From Paenibacillaceae bacterium (GTDB lineage: Bacteria; Bacillota; Bacilli; Paenibacillales; NBRC-103111): DNA of 64,000 bases. Location of the stretch: the NCBI GenBank assembly GCA_029256185.1, contig JAQSYI010000057.1:1-64000 (forward strand), read 5' to 3'. The notes beneath the pieces were generated by a model, which saw only the letters and a program-made list of their open reading frames with translations, made no database searches and was not told where the DNA came from. This document shows positions 42,817 through 52,216 of this stretch, one piece after another (the first letter of the stretch is position 1; every line of letters begins with the position of its first letter). The translations under genes and the position numbers were made by a program.

Positions 42817-43590
42817 GTGGAGATTGAAGCGGTTTATCCGTCGCCGGGCTTTACCCCCTGGGTGATACCTGAGCAATCCAGGGAGGGCTTCGCCCCGAAG
42901 GTATGGCGGCTTATCCCCCATGGCGGGGAGGTTCACCTGCTGGATGTCCGCGGCGACGGAATCCGGCCTCCGCATCAAGGGGAAACGCCGGAATTGACCT
43001 ATCTGGCCTATGGCACATCCATCACCTACGGCGCCAGCGCATTAACGCCGGATCTGAGCTATATCCGGCAGGCAGCAGGACGGCTGGGCTTGGACGTGCT
43101 GAATCTGGGCATGCCCGGCGCGGCGCACTGTGAAGCCGCTCTGGCGGATCATATTGCCGGACGCAAGGATTGGGATATCGCCAGCCTGTGCATGTCGATC
43201 AATATGCTGAACCAGAGCGTACCTGCGGATGAATTCCGGGAAAAAGCCTCCTATATGGCTATGACCGTTGCTTCACGCAATCCGGGTAAGCCCGTGGTGT
43301 GCATCAGCCTGTTTCCCAGCTTCGCCGATCTGGGCCATGTATGGCCTGGACGCAATCCGCAAGCTACCCCGGACGAATACCGGGAGGTGCTCCGGTCCAT
43401 CGTCGCCGGGTCCGGCTTGTCCAATCTGCACTATGTGGATGGCCGCGCGCTGCTCACCTCGTACAGCGGGCTAAGCCATGATTTGCTGCATCCCGGCAAC
43501 AACGGCATGATCGAGATCGGCGAGCGGCTGGCGGATTACATCCGGCAGCAGGGGCTGCTGGAGCAGCTGAAGGGGCAAGGGCGGGGATAA
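42538..43590 (+). CDS. SGNH/GDSL hydrolase with N-terminal beta domain
   Basis: 350 residues, cytoplasmic. The N-terminal about 125 residues (LPESVRVQLNEGARNATRRAAGVEIRFVNEGDGAAVVSLASYQ) form a predicted beta domain. The SGNH core has the serine in AYGTSITYGA, the block II Gly in NLGMPGAAHCE, Asn in MSINMLNQ, and the Asp/His pair in DLLHPGNNG. It is likely an acetyl- or acyl-esterase acting on sugars. Ribosome-binding site GGAGAGGG. A truncated copy of its N-terminus and promoter lies at 17884. A hairpin terminator follows at 43723. It once stood divergent to a MerR regulator, whose remaining intact copy is 25 kb away. Confidence 0.88.
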   Translation: MRWGQVELHNVEESLELPGKPGVLLQRLPESVRVQLNEGARNATRRAAGVEIRFVNEGDGAAVVSLASYQFPSKVYVYAGSHYVAEYQVGEEPVEIEAVYPSPGFTPWVIPEQSREGFAPKVWRLIPHGGEVHLLDVRGDGIRPPHQGETPELTYLAYGTSITYGASALTPDLSYIRQAAGRLGLDVLNLGMPGAAHCEAALADHIAGRKDWDIASLCMSINMLNQSVPADEFREKASYMAMTVASRNPGKPVVCISLFPSFADLGHVWPGRNPQATPDEYREVLRSIVAGSGLSNLHYVDGRALLTSYSGLSHDLLHPGNNGMIEIGERLADYIRQQGLLEQLKGQGRG

Positions 43591-43722
43591 CGCAGAGAGC
43601 AGCAGGTCTGCCGAACTCTTCAGAGTGTGTTCGGACACTCTCCCTTTCGCTCAGGTTGAGCCTGTTTTTCCTTTTGCAAATGCCTTCCTCGCATCGAAAG
43701 CCGGAACCTTCCGGCGCTTGAA

Positions 43723-43750
43723 CAGCCGCGGCTAATCCCGCGGCTGTTTA
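43723..43750 (+). terminator. Terminator after the SGNH hydrolase gene
   Basis: CAGCCGCGG and CCGCGGCTG form a nine-pair stem with a short loop, followed by TTTAAATT. A second hairpin (CCGGAACCTTCCGG) lies just upstream. Confidence 0.65.
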
Positions 43751-43809
43751 AATTGCACAAGATGAGATTCCAACAGACTGAGATGACGTTCTATGGGCAG
43801 ATCAGCCTC

Positions 43810-45246
43810 CTAATTGATAAACCCGGCTGACTTCAATATGCGTCCCAGCATCGCCGCCGCTTCGGCACGGGTGGAGCGTTCCGCGGGCTCCAAAGCATTA
43901 TTGGAGCTCCCCTCCATAATGCCGCCCGCCACCATCTGCGCCATATCCTCCCTGGCCCATACACTAATGTCATTGCTGTCGAAGAATGAATCAAGCTCCT
44001 GTTCCCTCACGGATTCCAGCCGCACGCCCGCATAAGCGGCCATTCTCGACAGGAACACCGCAAGCTCCTCTCTGCTTATGAACTCATCCGGACGGAAGCT
44101 GCCGTCGCCGTAGCCTTCTGCAAGTCCGGCCTTCTGAGCAGTTGTTACAGAAGCTGCATACCAGTCGGAGTTCATCACGTCCGTGAAGGGCGCTGCCGGT
44201 TCATACCGGACCAGACCGAGAGCGCGGACCAACAATGTTGCCAGCTCTGCACGGGTGATCAGAGCGTCGGGAGCAAATCGGTCCGTCTCTCTGCCCTCCA
44301 GCAGCAGCTTGGATGCCAGCCGCTCCACATCCTCTGCTGCCCAATGGCCATCCAGATCGGTGAATGAGCGTTCCACTGACACCGCGCCGTAGATGCTGTT
44401 GCTGTTGCGCCTGATCGTGACCCATGTCTGGCCTTCTTCGTCCGTTTCGAAGACGGAAGGAACAAATTCTATGGTGCCTTCCTGGGGATCAAAGGTAACA
44501 GCCGTTGCTCTGCCGACGTTCACCCTGTCGCTTACGGGAATGGTTCGGGCCACAAAGGTTGATCCAAAGCCGCTTATGGCTTGTTCCTTCTCACCGGACT
44601 GGAGCGCCAGTTGAAAATCGAACCAATCGCCCAGCACCGAAACTCCCCTCGCGCCGGCTGCTGCCGCTGCGTCTGCGGCCGTGGCTGCAGCTCCGGTCAG
44701 CCTGCTGAGCGAGACGGCCAGCTGCCACTCTCCGGGATCTCCTGCAATTCCTCCGGCCGTTCGTATCACATCCAACAGCGAAACGGGTATGTCATACTCG
44801 GCACCTGCTGCCCGGAAGGAGAGAATGCCCTGAGGCAGGCGAGCGGCAGCTGCCAGCAAGCTGTCTGCAGACAACAGAAAGCGCGCTGTATCTCCCTTAT
44901 CTACTCCTGATATCTGAATCACCAGCTTCTCTGTCCCGCCCGCGGCGGCCAAATCAACGGCTTGGGCAAAGCTGCCGGAGTCTGTCTGCACAGTAACAAG
45001 AGGAGCTCCCGTCTTACCAATGCCCCGGGATATCCGAAGTGCCTCCTGTTTCAGAAGAAACTCTGCCGCTACAGGCGAATCCGGTCCTGAGGCAGGGGGT
45101 GCAACGTTAATTTCAGCCGCCCTGGCAGGCTGCTCGACCTGCTCTGGTTCTTGCTCTGGTTCTTGCTCTGGTTCTTGCTCTGGTTCTTGCTCTGGTTCTT
45201 GCTCTGGTTCTTGCTCTGGTTCTTGCTCTGGTTCTTGCGGCGGCAT
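43810..45246 (-). CDS. SLH-domain surface anchor, probably the detached C-terminus of the upstream beta-helix protein
   Basis: 478 residues in the track. It begins with PPQ(EPEQ)8, a charged linker, then a domain of about 200 residues often found before SLH repeats, and three SLH domains (FTDLDGHWAAEDVERLASKLLLEG; FTDVMNSDWYAASVTTAQKAGLAEGYGDGSFRPD; SISVWAREDMAQMVAGGIMEG-like) that bind the cell wall polymer. It has no signal peptide and no convincing ribosome-binding site, and overlaps the end of the upstream ORF in another frame. The natural reading is that both ORFs were one about 1630-residue surface protein and a one-base change near GATGCCGCCGCAAGAA (about 45240-45250) split it. Confidence 0.85.
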   Translation of the reverse strand: MPPQEPEQEPEQEPEQEPEQEPEQEPEQEPEQEPEQVEQPARAAEINVAPPASGPDSPVAAEFLLKQEALRISRGIGKTGAPLVTVQTDSGSFAQAVDLAAAGGTEKLVIQISGVDKGDTARFLLSADSLLAAAARLPQGILSFRAAGAEYDIPVSLLDVIRTAGGIAGDPGEWQLAVSLSRLTGAAATAADAAAAAGARGVSVLGDWFDFQLALQSGEKEQAISGFGSTFVARTIPVSDRVNVGRATAVTFDPQEGTIEFVPSVFETDEEGQTWVTIRRNSNSIYGAVSVERSFTDLDGHWAAEDVERLASKLLLEGRETDRFAPDALITRAELATLLVRALGLVRYEPAAPFTDVMNSDWYAASVTTAQKAGLAEGYGDGSFRPDEFISREELAVFLSRMAAYAGVRLESVREQELDSFFDSNDISVWAREDMAQMVAGGIMEGSSNNALEPAERSTRAEAAAMLGRILKSAGFIN

Positions 45247-48200
45247 CCGCTTCCCGGAGGGTCAGCCCCGCTTTATCGCGGATGACAACCGCCTTGTTCA
45301 CGGAGTCCCGCAGCACCTCCACAGCCGCCGTAGGATAACGACTCGGCCCCTCTCCCGCAGTTGCTTGCTGAAGAAGCTGCTCCGTCTCTTCCACCATCGG
45401 CCAAAGCTTGGCCGTCAGCCGGTCCTGGAGCTGCTTCAGATACAGACTGTCGGGCGTCACTGGTCCCCGGGGAGATTCAAAATAGGCATTGCCGATAAAA
45501 GGCGAGCCCTCATAATAGAACGTTTCCCCCGAGCGGTCCTTGATCCAGTCCATGTTGGATTCGATCAACTGCGGGAAGTAAGACGGATCGATAGCATATC
45601 CGGTAATCCCCATGGCATAATTGTTGGCGGTGGGCGGGCTCATGAGCAGGACCATGGGAGCCTTGGAATTCCAGAAGACCATCTGCGCACCCGCCCAGCC
45701 ATGCCCGGAGCCCGAATCTCCCCGGTTGACCGCCGTCAGAAAGCTATTGGGACCCTCCAGAGAGATATTGTCGAAAAGCGCTCCCACGGACCAACGGTGG
45801 TGCGGCTCGCTCGCCGACCATGCCCCTTCTCCCACGCCATACAGGAACACATTGGGTCCCGGCACCCGTGAGCTGAGGGAGAAGTCATGCCGGGCATTGC
45901 GGGAATACACCCGCTGAACCAGACTAAGCTGTCCTTCAATATAGAAGGAATACCTCCGTCCCCCGGTGATAGTAGAAATCCCGTCCAGGTATTCCGAGTC
46001 CTGTACCGTTACATATTTGGCGCCTCTCTTGATGTAGACAGTGTTATATCCAAAGTAACGTGAAGTGACATTGCGCACCCAGGCGTGCTCCGCCTTGTCG
46101 ATCCCGATGGCCGTCCAGCCATGCTCCTCGTCCTGATCCCCCAAGGCAGGATTATAATAAGACTCCATCCGCAGAGACTCTATGCCTACCTGCCGGATTC
46201 TGCCGGGGAATTGATACTTGTAGACCGCACCGCCTCCGTATTGCTCCTCCATTGCGTTCACTACGGGGACATCCACTGTAATCCGATTGCCTTTAATCTC
46301 TGTAACCACACGCTCAAATTCAAGGTCGAATGTGCCGGGCTGCCACTGGGTGACCGCCGTGCTGCGGGTGGGAATGCGGTCCATGCCCAGATCATGAATC
46401 CATTTCTCCGTAGAAGGGCGGTAAATGACAATTGAATCCCCGACCGCATAAGAAGACGCATCGGCAACCGAGAAGGACCGGGTTCCCACAGGCACATAGG
46501 CATCGGTTATGGCCGTCCGCGTACCCGGCTGCTCCGTCCGGCTGCCTGCTCCCTCCACCAGAATAAGATCGTATTGCCTGGCGGCTGTGGCGTGCAGCAC
46601 CGTGCCGTCCTCGCCTTGTCCCTCACCCCGCAGCACTACACCATCCGTCCGAATATACAGGGTATCCGCCAGCCGGTACTGTCCCTTCTTCAGCAGAACC
46701 GCGCCCCGGAACCCGTCAGCATCTGCCGGCAGCAGAGACACCTCGTTAATCGCCGCCTGAATGCGCGCCGTGTCATCTCCTGCCGCCATTGCTTCCAGGG
46801 TCAGCTTAACCGGCACGTCGGGAATTTGCTCATCGCCGCCCTTATAGCCCACATTGGAAAAATCAGGGATGCTATTTCCCTGCCCATCCTCCGCATACAC
46901 CAGTCTCCCGTCCTCACCGGGATAGACCAGGGAGCTGTGCGCAGGAGCCTCCAGCTCAGCAGCCGGCCCCTGGACGTACAGCTGTACGGCAACAGACCGG
47001 ACAACGTCCGCACTGTCTGTTCCTGTCACAATAAAATTATCCATACCGGAATAGTCTTGATTCGGATTATAAGTAAAGGTTCCGTCTTCATTCACTACAG
47101 CCGCTCCGTTGGAGGGAGGAGCAGCAAGTCTGTACACAACATCCGACGCTTCAACAGGATAGGAATCCTTGACCTTCACGGTTCCGCTGCGGGATGTATT
47201 GCTGTACGCCACCAGATAATAAGCTTCTTTTAGCGACCGCACCGTAATAGAAGGATTGCCGGCGGTCCAGTTTCCGGTCTTATTCTGCGCCTGCACACTG
47301 AAGCTGTAAGGCGTATTGCTCACAAGATCCGTTATGGCATATGCCAGCTGTCCCGACGGCACCACCGCAAGCTCCTTCAGATCCCGGAAAATCTTGTACC
47401 CCTCAATTCCTTCCCCCTCCGGATCAAGCGCGGGCTGCCATTGCAACATCAATCCTGTCTGGGTAATATCCACGGCTCTCAGGTTTTCCCCGCTGCCCCA
47501 TTGGGGAACAATGCTCTTCTTGTATATTTCCAGCTCGGCGATATGAGGACCTCCTCCGGTGGTAGTGAGAATATGCAACCGGACATAACGGGCGGCAAGA
47601 GCCTGGTCTAAGGAATGAACCCTTCCTGCCCCAATGCCGTATCCCGAGGCAATATCGGTCCAATTGGCCAGGTCATCGGAGACCTGCACCTTGTACTCCA
47701 GGACGCGGTACCCGTCAGTGAGCTTGAATTCCCGGATCACGATCTTGTCAAGGACTTCAGATTCGGCAAATTCGGCCTGAAGCCAGCTATCCATGCCTGG
47801 TCCGGCCCAACGGGAGCTGATGCTTCCGTCCCTGGCCAGTTCCGGCTGGTACGTACCCGCATAGCCGCTCGCGCTCATTACCGCATTTTGACGCGCCACA
47901 TTCAATTCATTGCCCGCGATCAGAGGCTGTGCCGGCAGCAGGGTAACCGGTGCGGAGGGCAGACTGTCCCCTGCGCCGTTGACAGCCGCAATCCGATACG
48001 TATAGCTCACTCCATCTTCTGCCGACCAATCAAGATAATGGGTGGTTGCCGAAGTTCCGATTGTCTCGTAGACGCTGCAACCCACCGTATTGCACCGGTC
48101 AACCTTATAATGCAGGGCATCCGGCACCTCCTGCCAGGACAGATGGGCCATACCGCTTGCCGCCTCACCCGTTACCCAGGCAGGAGCTTCCGGCAGAGGC

Positions 48201-48703
48201 TGCTGCTCCTCCAGCCTGTCATAAATCTCAAATTCCGCAATGTGAGGACCATTGACCGCTGATACAACCAACAGACGGACGTAACGGACCGAATAACCCG
48301 GATCAAAAAGATAGGTCTTTTCGTTGCCGATCCCTGTATCCGCCGTAATATCGGTCCATTCCAAGCCGTCGCCGGAAATTTGAAGCTTGAAATTTTCCAT
48401 CCGGTAAGCGCCGCTAACCTTGTATTCCTTCAGCACAATTTTGTGAAAACGCTGGCTTTGTCCAAAATCCGCCTGGAGCCAGCTGCCCATGCCATTGCCT
48501 GAGGCGCCCCACCGGGTTGACGGATTCCCGTCATTGGCCAAGGACGGGGCATAAGAGCCCCCATATCCGCTGGAAGTCATGATTGCCTTTAGTGCCGCAT
48601 TCGTCTCCGCCCCGGCGGCTGTTGTCCGGTTAGGCAAATTGAAGGCGGACAGCAGCAGGGTCAGGCAGAGCATGCAGAGAAGGACGGAGCGAGCAGATTT
48701 CAT
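45113..48703 (-). CDS. Secreted discoidin/FN3/beta-helix (pectate-lyase-like) protein, frameshifted from its SLH anchor
   Basis: About 1196 residues. Signal peptide (VLLCMLCLTLLLSAFNLPNRTTAAG). Domains in order: F5/8C (about 30-165), FN3 (about 175-260), F5/8C (about 270-400), FN3 (about 410-495), a cadherin-like domain (about 500-580, NGAAVVNEDGTFTYNPNQDYSGMDNFIV), then a right-handed beta-helix of the pectate-lyase superfamily (about 630-1100, GDDTARIQAAINEVSLLP, RGAVLLKKGQYRLADTLYIRTDGVVLRGEG). The substrate is probably an acidic plant or microbial polysaccharide, but the catalytic residues cannot be assigned. The final about 45 residues (RTRARTRA..) are an out-of-frame reading of the EPEQ repeats, so the true C-terminus is the SLH ORF. 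It is last in locus 2. Confidence 0.85.
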   Translation of the reverse strand: MKSARSVLLCMLCLTLLLSAFNLPNRTTAAGAETNAALKAIMTSSGYGGSYAPSLANDGNPSTRWGASGNGMGSWLQADFGQSQRFHKIVLKEYKVSGAYRMENFKLQISGDGLEWTDITADTGIGNEKTYLFDPGYSVRYVRLLVVSAVNGPHIAEFEIYDRLEEQQPLPEAPAWVTGEAASGMAHLSWQEVPDALHYKVDRCNTVGCSVYETIGTSATTHYLDWSAEDGVSYTYRIAAVNGAGDSLPSAPVTLLPAQPLIAGNELNVARQNAVMSASGYAGTYQPELARDGSISSRWAGPGMDSWLQAEFAESEVLDKIVIREFKLTDGYRVLEYKVQVSDDLANWTDIASGYGIGAGRVHSLDQALAARYVRLHILTTTGGGPHIAELEIYKKSIVPQWGSGENLRAVDITQTGLMLQWQPALDPEGEGIEGYKIFRDLKELAVVPSGQLAYAITDLVSNTPYSFSVQAQNKTGNWTAGNPSITVRSLKEAYYLVAYSNTSRSGTVKVKDSYPVEASDVVYRLAAPPSNGAAVVNEDGTFTYNPNQDYSGMDNFIVTGTDSADVVRSVAVQLYVQGPAAELEAPAHSSLVYPGEDGRLVYAEDGQGNSIPDFSNVGYKGGDEQIPDVPVKLTLEAMAAGDDTARIQAAINEVSLLPADADGFRGAVLLKKGQYRLADTLYIRTDGVVLRGEGQGEDGTVLHATAARQYDLILVEGAGSRTEQPGTRTAITDAYVPVGTRSFSVADASSYAVGDSIVIYRPSTEKWIHDLGMDRIPTRSTAVTQWQPGTFDLEFERVVTEIKGNRITVDVPVVNAMEEQYGGGAVYKYQFPGRIRQVGIESLRMESYYNPALGDQDEEHGWTAIGIDKAEHAWVRNVTSRYFGYNTVYIKRGAKYVTVQDSEYLDGISTITGGRRYSFYIEGQLSLVQRVYSRNARHDFSLSSRVPGPNVFLYGVGEGAWSASEPHHRWSVGALFDNISLEGPNSFLTAVNRGDSGSGHGWAGAQMVFWNSKAPMVLLMSPPTANNYAMGITGYAIDPSYFPQLIESNMDWIKDRSGETFYYEGSPFIGNAYFESPRGPVTPDSLYLKQLQDRLTAKLWPMVEETEQLLQQATAGEGPSRYPTAAVEVLRDSVNKAVVIRDKAGLTLREADAAARTRARTRARTRARTRARTRARTRARTRARTRAGRAACQGG
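45140..45238. repeat. Eight 12-bp tandem repeats encoding the EPEQ linker
   Basis: Plus-strand unit TCTGGTTCTTGC, eight perfect copies. In the SLH frame it encodes (EPEQ)n; in the frame of the upstream ORF it encodes (RTRA)n. As the unit is a multiple of three, gain or loss of units changes linker length but not frame. Confidence 0.9.
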
Positions 48704-48785
48704 CAAAAATTCCCCATTTCTCGATATTATTTCCTTATATTAATTAAAATTCGCAAATTGCCGGCCATGCCTTAAGGCTGGTTAT

Positions 48786-49844
48786 TCATGCCATTGCTCC
48801 AACATCCTGTCCGTACGCCTCCCCTTCCGGTGCAAGAGGGATAACCATATTCCATGTATGGGACGCATTGGCGAATCCCCCCGGCCCGTCGGCTGTGGCG
48901 GCGAACAAGTGGGTGGGTTGCCCATCCTGGAACAGCAGGAACGGGCGCTCGAAGCTGCCCATAGTTCTGATGGTTCCATCCTCCCAGCGGATGGTTCTGG
49001 AATAAGCCATGGGCGTGTTGCTCAACCGCCAGTCCAGGCCGTCAGGTGAAACGGCGTGAATGCCTGCATGCTTCTCCCCGCACAAATTCCCGTCCATGTC
49101 CTTGGCAATCAGCTCGTAGCCACCCGCCGTTTTCCAGACAAAGGGGTCCTCCAGATGAAACTCCTCCGGAAATACAGGCGTTTCCTGCAAGACATGGTAC
49201 GGTCCTTCATAATGCGGCGCCCATGCCGCCCCGATGGTCATCCGGCCGTGCAGATTGCCCTCATAACACCGGGCTTTATAGATCAGCAGCACGGAGCCGT
49301 CCTCATGAACGCAGGGAGCCGGGTTGGAGGTCAGGAAGCTGTCGAATTTGCCGGGCCGGACGGGCATAATGGGGTAGTCCAGCCTATGCCAGGGCCCGAA
49401 TACGCTACGGGATACGGCAATACCGATGCGCTTGTTGGCTCTGGCCACGATGACCCGGGGATCATTCAGCTCCAAGGACTCTCCCGGAGCAGCATCAGGC
49501 AGAGGATTCGTCGAACCCATGTAATAAAGCACGTACTCCTCTCCCTGTCGGGTAATATGAGGATTATGGGTGCTGCGGCCGTCCCAATATTCCGCTCCCC
49601 TTGCTGGCAGCACGACCTCTTGGAACGAGTAGGGACCTTCGGGTGTATCCGAGACAGCCCGGACCACCTCCGAGGCCACCAGCCAGCCGGGATGGAACGG
49701 AATCGACTTGGGACAACGGGAAGCAAACATATGATAGCGGCCGTCCTCCCCCCGGACAACCGATCCGCACCAGATCCAATATCCTTCCATGCGGAAGCCG
49801 CCCTGAAGCGGAGCGGGAAGAAGCCGGTCATACAAGCTGCTCAT
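48786..49844 (-). CDS. Five-bladed beta-propeller glycoside hydrolase (GH43/GH117-like)
   Basis: 352 residues, no signal peptide. Repeated propeller strands are evident: WIWCGSVVRGEDGRYHMFASR, STHNPHITRQGEEYVLYYMGST, SNPAPCVHEDGSVLLIYKARCYEG, LEDPFVWKTAGGYELIAKDM, ERPFLLFQDGQPTHLFAATADG. Catalytic acids cannot be fixed without alignment; the Asp in GSVVRGEDG and the Glu/Asp of HLEDPF are candidates. Proteins of this type remove terminal arabinose, galactose or anhydrogalactose residues. AAAGGAGATG precedes the ATG. It begins about 20 bp after the GH95-like gene, in the same operon. Specificity is not known. Confidence 0.8.
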   Translation of the reverse strand: MSSLYDRLLPAPLQGGFRMEGYWIWCGSVVRGEDGRYHMFASRCPKSIPFHPGWLVASEVVRAVSDTPEGPYSFQEVVLPARGAEYWDGRSTHNPHITRQGEEYVLYYMGSTNPLPDAAPGESLELNDPRVIVARANKRIGIAVSRSVFGPWHRLDYPIMPVRPGKFDSFLTSNPAPCVHEDGSVLLIYKARCYEGNLHGRMTIGAAWAPHYEGPYHVLQETPVFPEEFHLEDPFVWKTAGGYELIAKDMDGNLCGEKHAGIHAVSPDGLDWRLSNTPMAYSRTIRWEDGTIRTMGSFERPFLLFQDGQPTHLFAATADGPGGFANASHTWNMVIPLAPEGEAYGQDVGAMA

Positions 49845-49864
49845 CTGTCAAACATCTCCTTTTC

Positions 49865-52216
49865 TCATGATGGTGAAGCGGGCAGCCGGCCGTCAGCGGA
49901 GCCGGATACCGGAAAACCATACAGCCGCCAGGGCTTGCTGCCGCCAAAAGGACGCACGGGACCGCAGGTGCTTCCCGCCGCCGGACCTGCTTGAAGCTTA
50001 AGCGCAGCAGTATCCTGGTACAATACCGCTTCCTGTCCACAGGCAAGCGGAAGAGAAACAACACCTTGGTTTTGCTCCAAATCAACGTTCCATTCCTGCT
50101 CCGAATCCGTAAGCCGCCAACGGCAGCCTTGGCGCCAGTCTGTCCTGATCCGGCACTGTTCTCCCGCCAGACTTTTCACAACAATCCATTGCGTTGTGCC
50201 GCAACGCCTTAATGCACTCACCAGAAAAGCCCCTTCTGCCCTGAAATCATGAAAGACCGCCTCGCTCCACTCTGCAGGTACAGCCGGGAAAACCCGGATT
50301 ACACCGCCCCAGCTTTGCAGCAGCATATCCTGAATCGCTTCGGCTGCCGCCAGGGGAGTCTCCATGACCGGTCCGGCCTCTTTGTACATGGTATTCGGCT
50401 TGATCATATGCATCAGAGCCTTCAGATAACCGTAGGCCTCGCTTCCTCTTCCTAATGCGGCCGCTACCGAAGCCGCTCCGGTCATGCTGAAGCCCCGCAG
50501 GTCCCCCTCCTTGCCGATCCAATGGGCCAGCGAACGGGCAATCAGGCGATGGTCTTCTTCCCGTTCGCTATCCAGCAGATGCAGCGGGAATACCGCCATC
50601 AGATGGCTGAAGTGCCGGTGTCCGTAGGCCAGAGGCGTACTGCGCCCGATCATCAGGCCCGTCTCGTCCTGGGGAAAGGGTGCCAGCCTCTCCAGAACCT
50701 CCTGCCACCTGGACTGCAGCGGATCATTCTCCAACCCCAGACGTTCGGATGCCGTGAGCAGAGTCCCGCAGCCCCAGCGCAGCAGAGCCAGATCATAATG
50801 GCAATCCCGCACCCTGGTTTTGGTGAAGGAGCCGTACTCCGGCGAGATAGCGGGCGGCAGATGGAGCAAGCCGTCCCCGCCTTCCTCCAGCAGGTGGAGA
50901 TAGTAGCCGATGCTGCGGCGAAGCAGAGGATAGAGCAACCGCCGAAGCAGATCATCGTCCATGGCATGCCGGTAATGACGCCACAGATTATGGCAGATCC
51001 AGGTGAGATTCCCCACCTCATCCTCCACCGGGGCAGCAAGGTCGAAGCTGCTGCTCCGTCCCAGCCCGGCGGAATCATGCCGGAATTCCTCCGGAACATT
51101 ATGCTGCAATTGAAGCTGCGCCTCCTCCAACGTCCGTACAAGAGAATCGCCCATGCTGAGCCGGTTGGAGGTATATACGGGGGAATAGCTCATCTGCACA
51201 TTCATATTGAACCAGCAGCCCGGCCAGGGACTGGGAGCGAGCCACGGTCCTTGATTATCGATCAGAGGCGCATCCGGCCTTGTTGCCGAAGCCAGCTTAT
51301 ACATCTGAATCCAGTAGAAGCTCTCCAGATGCTTATCAGGGATGGATACGAAGCTCTGGGGATAATAATCATGCCACCAGCTTCGGTGCCTCTCCACCCA
51401 TTCCCCGTATTCCGCCGAAGCGGCCTTCAGCACGGCCTCCGCCGCTTCATCCACCGCCGCCTCCCCGCAGCCCCGGACAAGGGACAGATAGCACACCCTG
51501 CGGGAATCCGGCAGGCTCCTTTCCTTCCAAGCGGCCACACAGCCGCCACCGCCCTGGTACATCTGCACAGATACATGTGTCCCGCGAACATCCGCGAACC
51601 GTTCGGTCCGCACCTCCGGAATATATTGATTGAGATTGATTCCATCCGCATTCTTCAGAATGGGGTCAACATTGGCATGCTCCACCCAATTCACCCGGCA
51701 GCGCGCTTCCCCCTGGTCCGGCGCCAGCTCGATCGCCAGCACAGGCTCCCTGGCGTGAGCCAGAGCCCGGATGCGCACCTGCCCCTTGGTCGTGGTCAGA
51801 CAGCCGCCCAACTCCGCATTCCATAGCTCCAGACGCAGATTGGTGGGATGATAGATCCAGCCCTCCAGCTCCAATTCAAGCTCACCGACAGGAACGCGGG
51901 GAGGAAAGCCGGAGCGGTCCGTGCGGACGGCAGTTACGTCTGTTCTTCCTGCGACCAGGCGCAGCACATGCCTTTTGCAGGAGTGCTCCTCGCCGTAGAT
52001 CATTGCCCCCAGCAAGCCGTTGCCAATAAAAGCCCCGTCATTCCAGCTGTCGGGCTTCACGACCCATTCCATATCCAGCGGGGCCAGGAAGCTCTCCCAG
52101 TCCACATCCGGCGCCAGCCTGCTTTGTCTTTCTTTTCCGGCCCTCTCTTGCCGTCCATCCATTCCCGGCTGTCTACCCGTCCGCAATTGCCCTTTCTTTC
52201 GCTCTTTCCCGCTCAT
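49865..52216 (-). CDS. GH95-like glycoside hydrolase
   Basis: 783 residues, no signal peptide; the first about 35 residues are very basic and hydrophilic. The GH95 architecture is suggested by the N-terminal beta region (WNDGAFIGNGLLGAMIYGE) and the (alpha/alpha)6 domain (PWLAPSPWPGCWFNMNVQMSYSPVYTSNRL, HLPPAISPEYG, GHRHFSHLMAVFPLHLL, DMLLQSWGGVIRVFPAVPAEW, FRAEGAFLVSA). GH95 members are inverting alpha-L-fucosidases or alpha-L-galactosidases; the family match is by motif only, so specificity is open. The gene overlaps the permease stop as ATGA, so production is tied to the importer. It probably trims imported, fucosylated or galactosylated oligosaccharides. Confidence 0.82.
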   Translation of the reverse strand: MSGKERKKGQLRTGRQPGMDGRQERAGKERQSRLAPDVDWESFLAPLDMEWVVKPDSWNDGAFIGNGLLGAMIYGEEHSCKRHVLRLVAGRTDVTAVRTDRSGFPPRVPVGELELELEGWIYHPTNLRLELWNAELGGCLTTTKGQVRIRALAHAREPVLAIELAPDQGEARCRVNWVEHANVDPILKNADGINLNQYIPEVRTERFADVRGTHVSVQMYQGGGGCVAAWKERSLPDSRRVCYLSLVRGCGEAAVDEAAEAVLKAASAEYGEWVERHRSWWHDYYPQSFVSIPDKHLESFYWIQMYKLASATRPDAPLIDNQGPWLAPSPWPGCWFNMNVQMSYSPVYTSNRLSMGDSLVRTLEEAQLQLQHNVPEEFRHDSAGLGRSSSFDLAAPVEDEVGNLTWICHNLWRHYRHAMDDDLLRRLLYPLLRRSIGYYLHLLEEGGDGLLHLPPAISPEYGSFTKTRVRDCHYDLALLRWGCGTLLTASERLGLENDPLQSRWQEVLERLAPFPQDETGLMIGRSTPLAYGHRHFSHLMAVFPLHLLDSEREEDHRLIARSLAHWIGKEGDLRGFSMTGAASVAAALGRGSEAYGYLKALMHMIKPNTMYKEAGPVMETPLAAAEAIQDMLLQSWGGVIRVFPAVPAEWSEAVFHDFRAEGAFLVSALRRCGTTQWIVVKSLAGEQCRIRTDWRQGCRWRLTDSEQEWNVDLEQNQGVVSLPLACGQEAVLYQDTAALKLQAGPAAGSTCGPVRPFGGSKPWRLYGFPVSGSADGRLPASPS

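Noticed and set aside
45140-45238. 12-bp repeats as a CRISPR array or as an on/off phase-variation tract
   Set aside because: The repeats are contiguous without spacers, so not CRISPR. The unit is a multiple of three, so copy-number change cannot by itself switch the reading frame.
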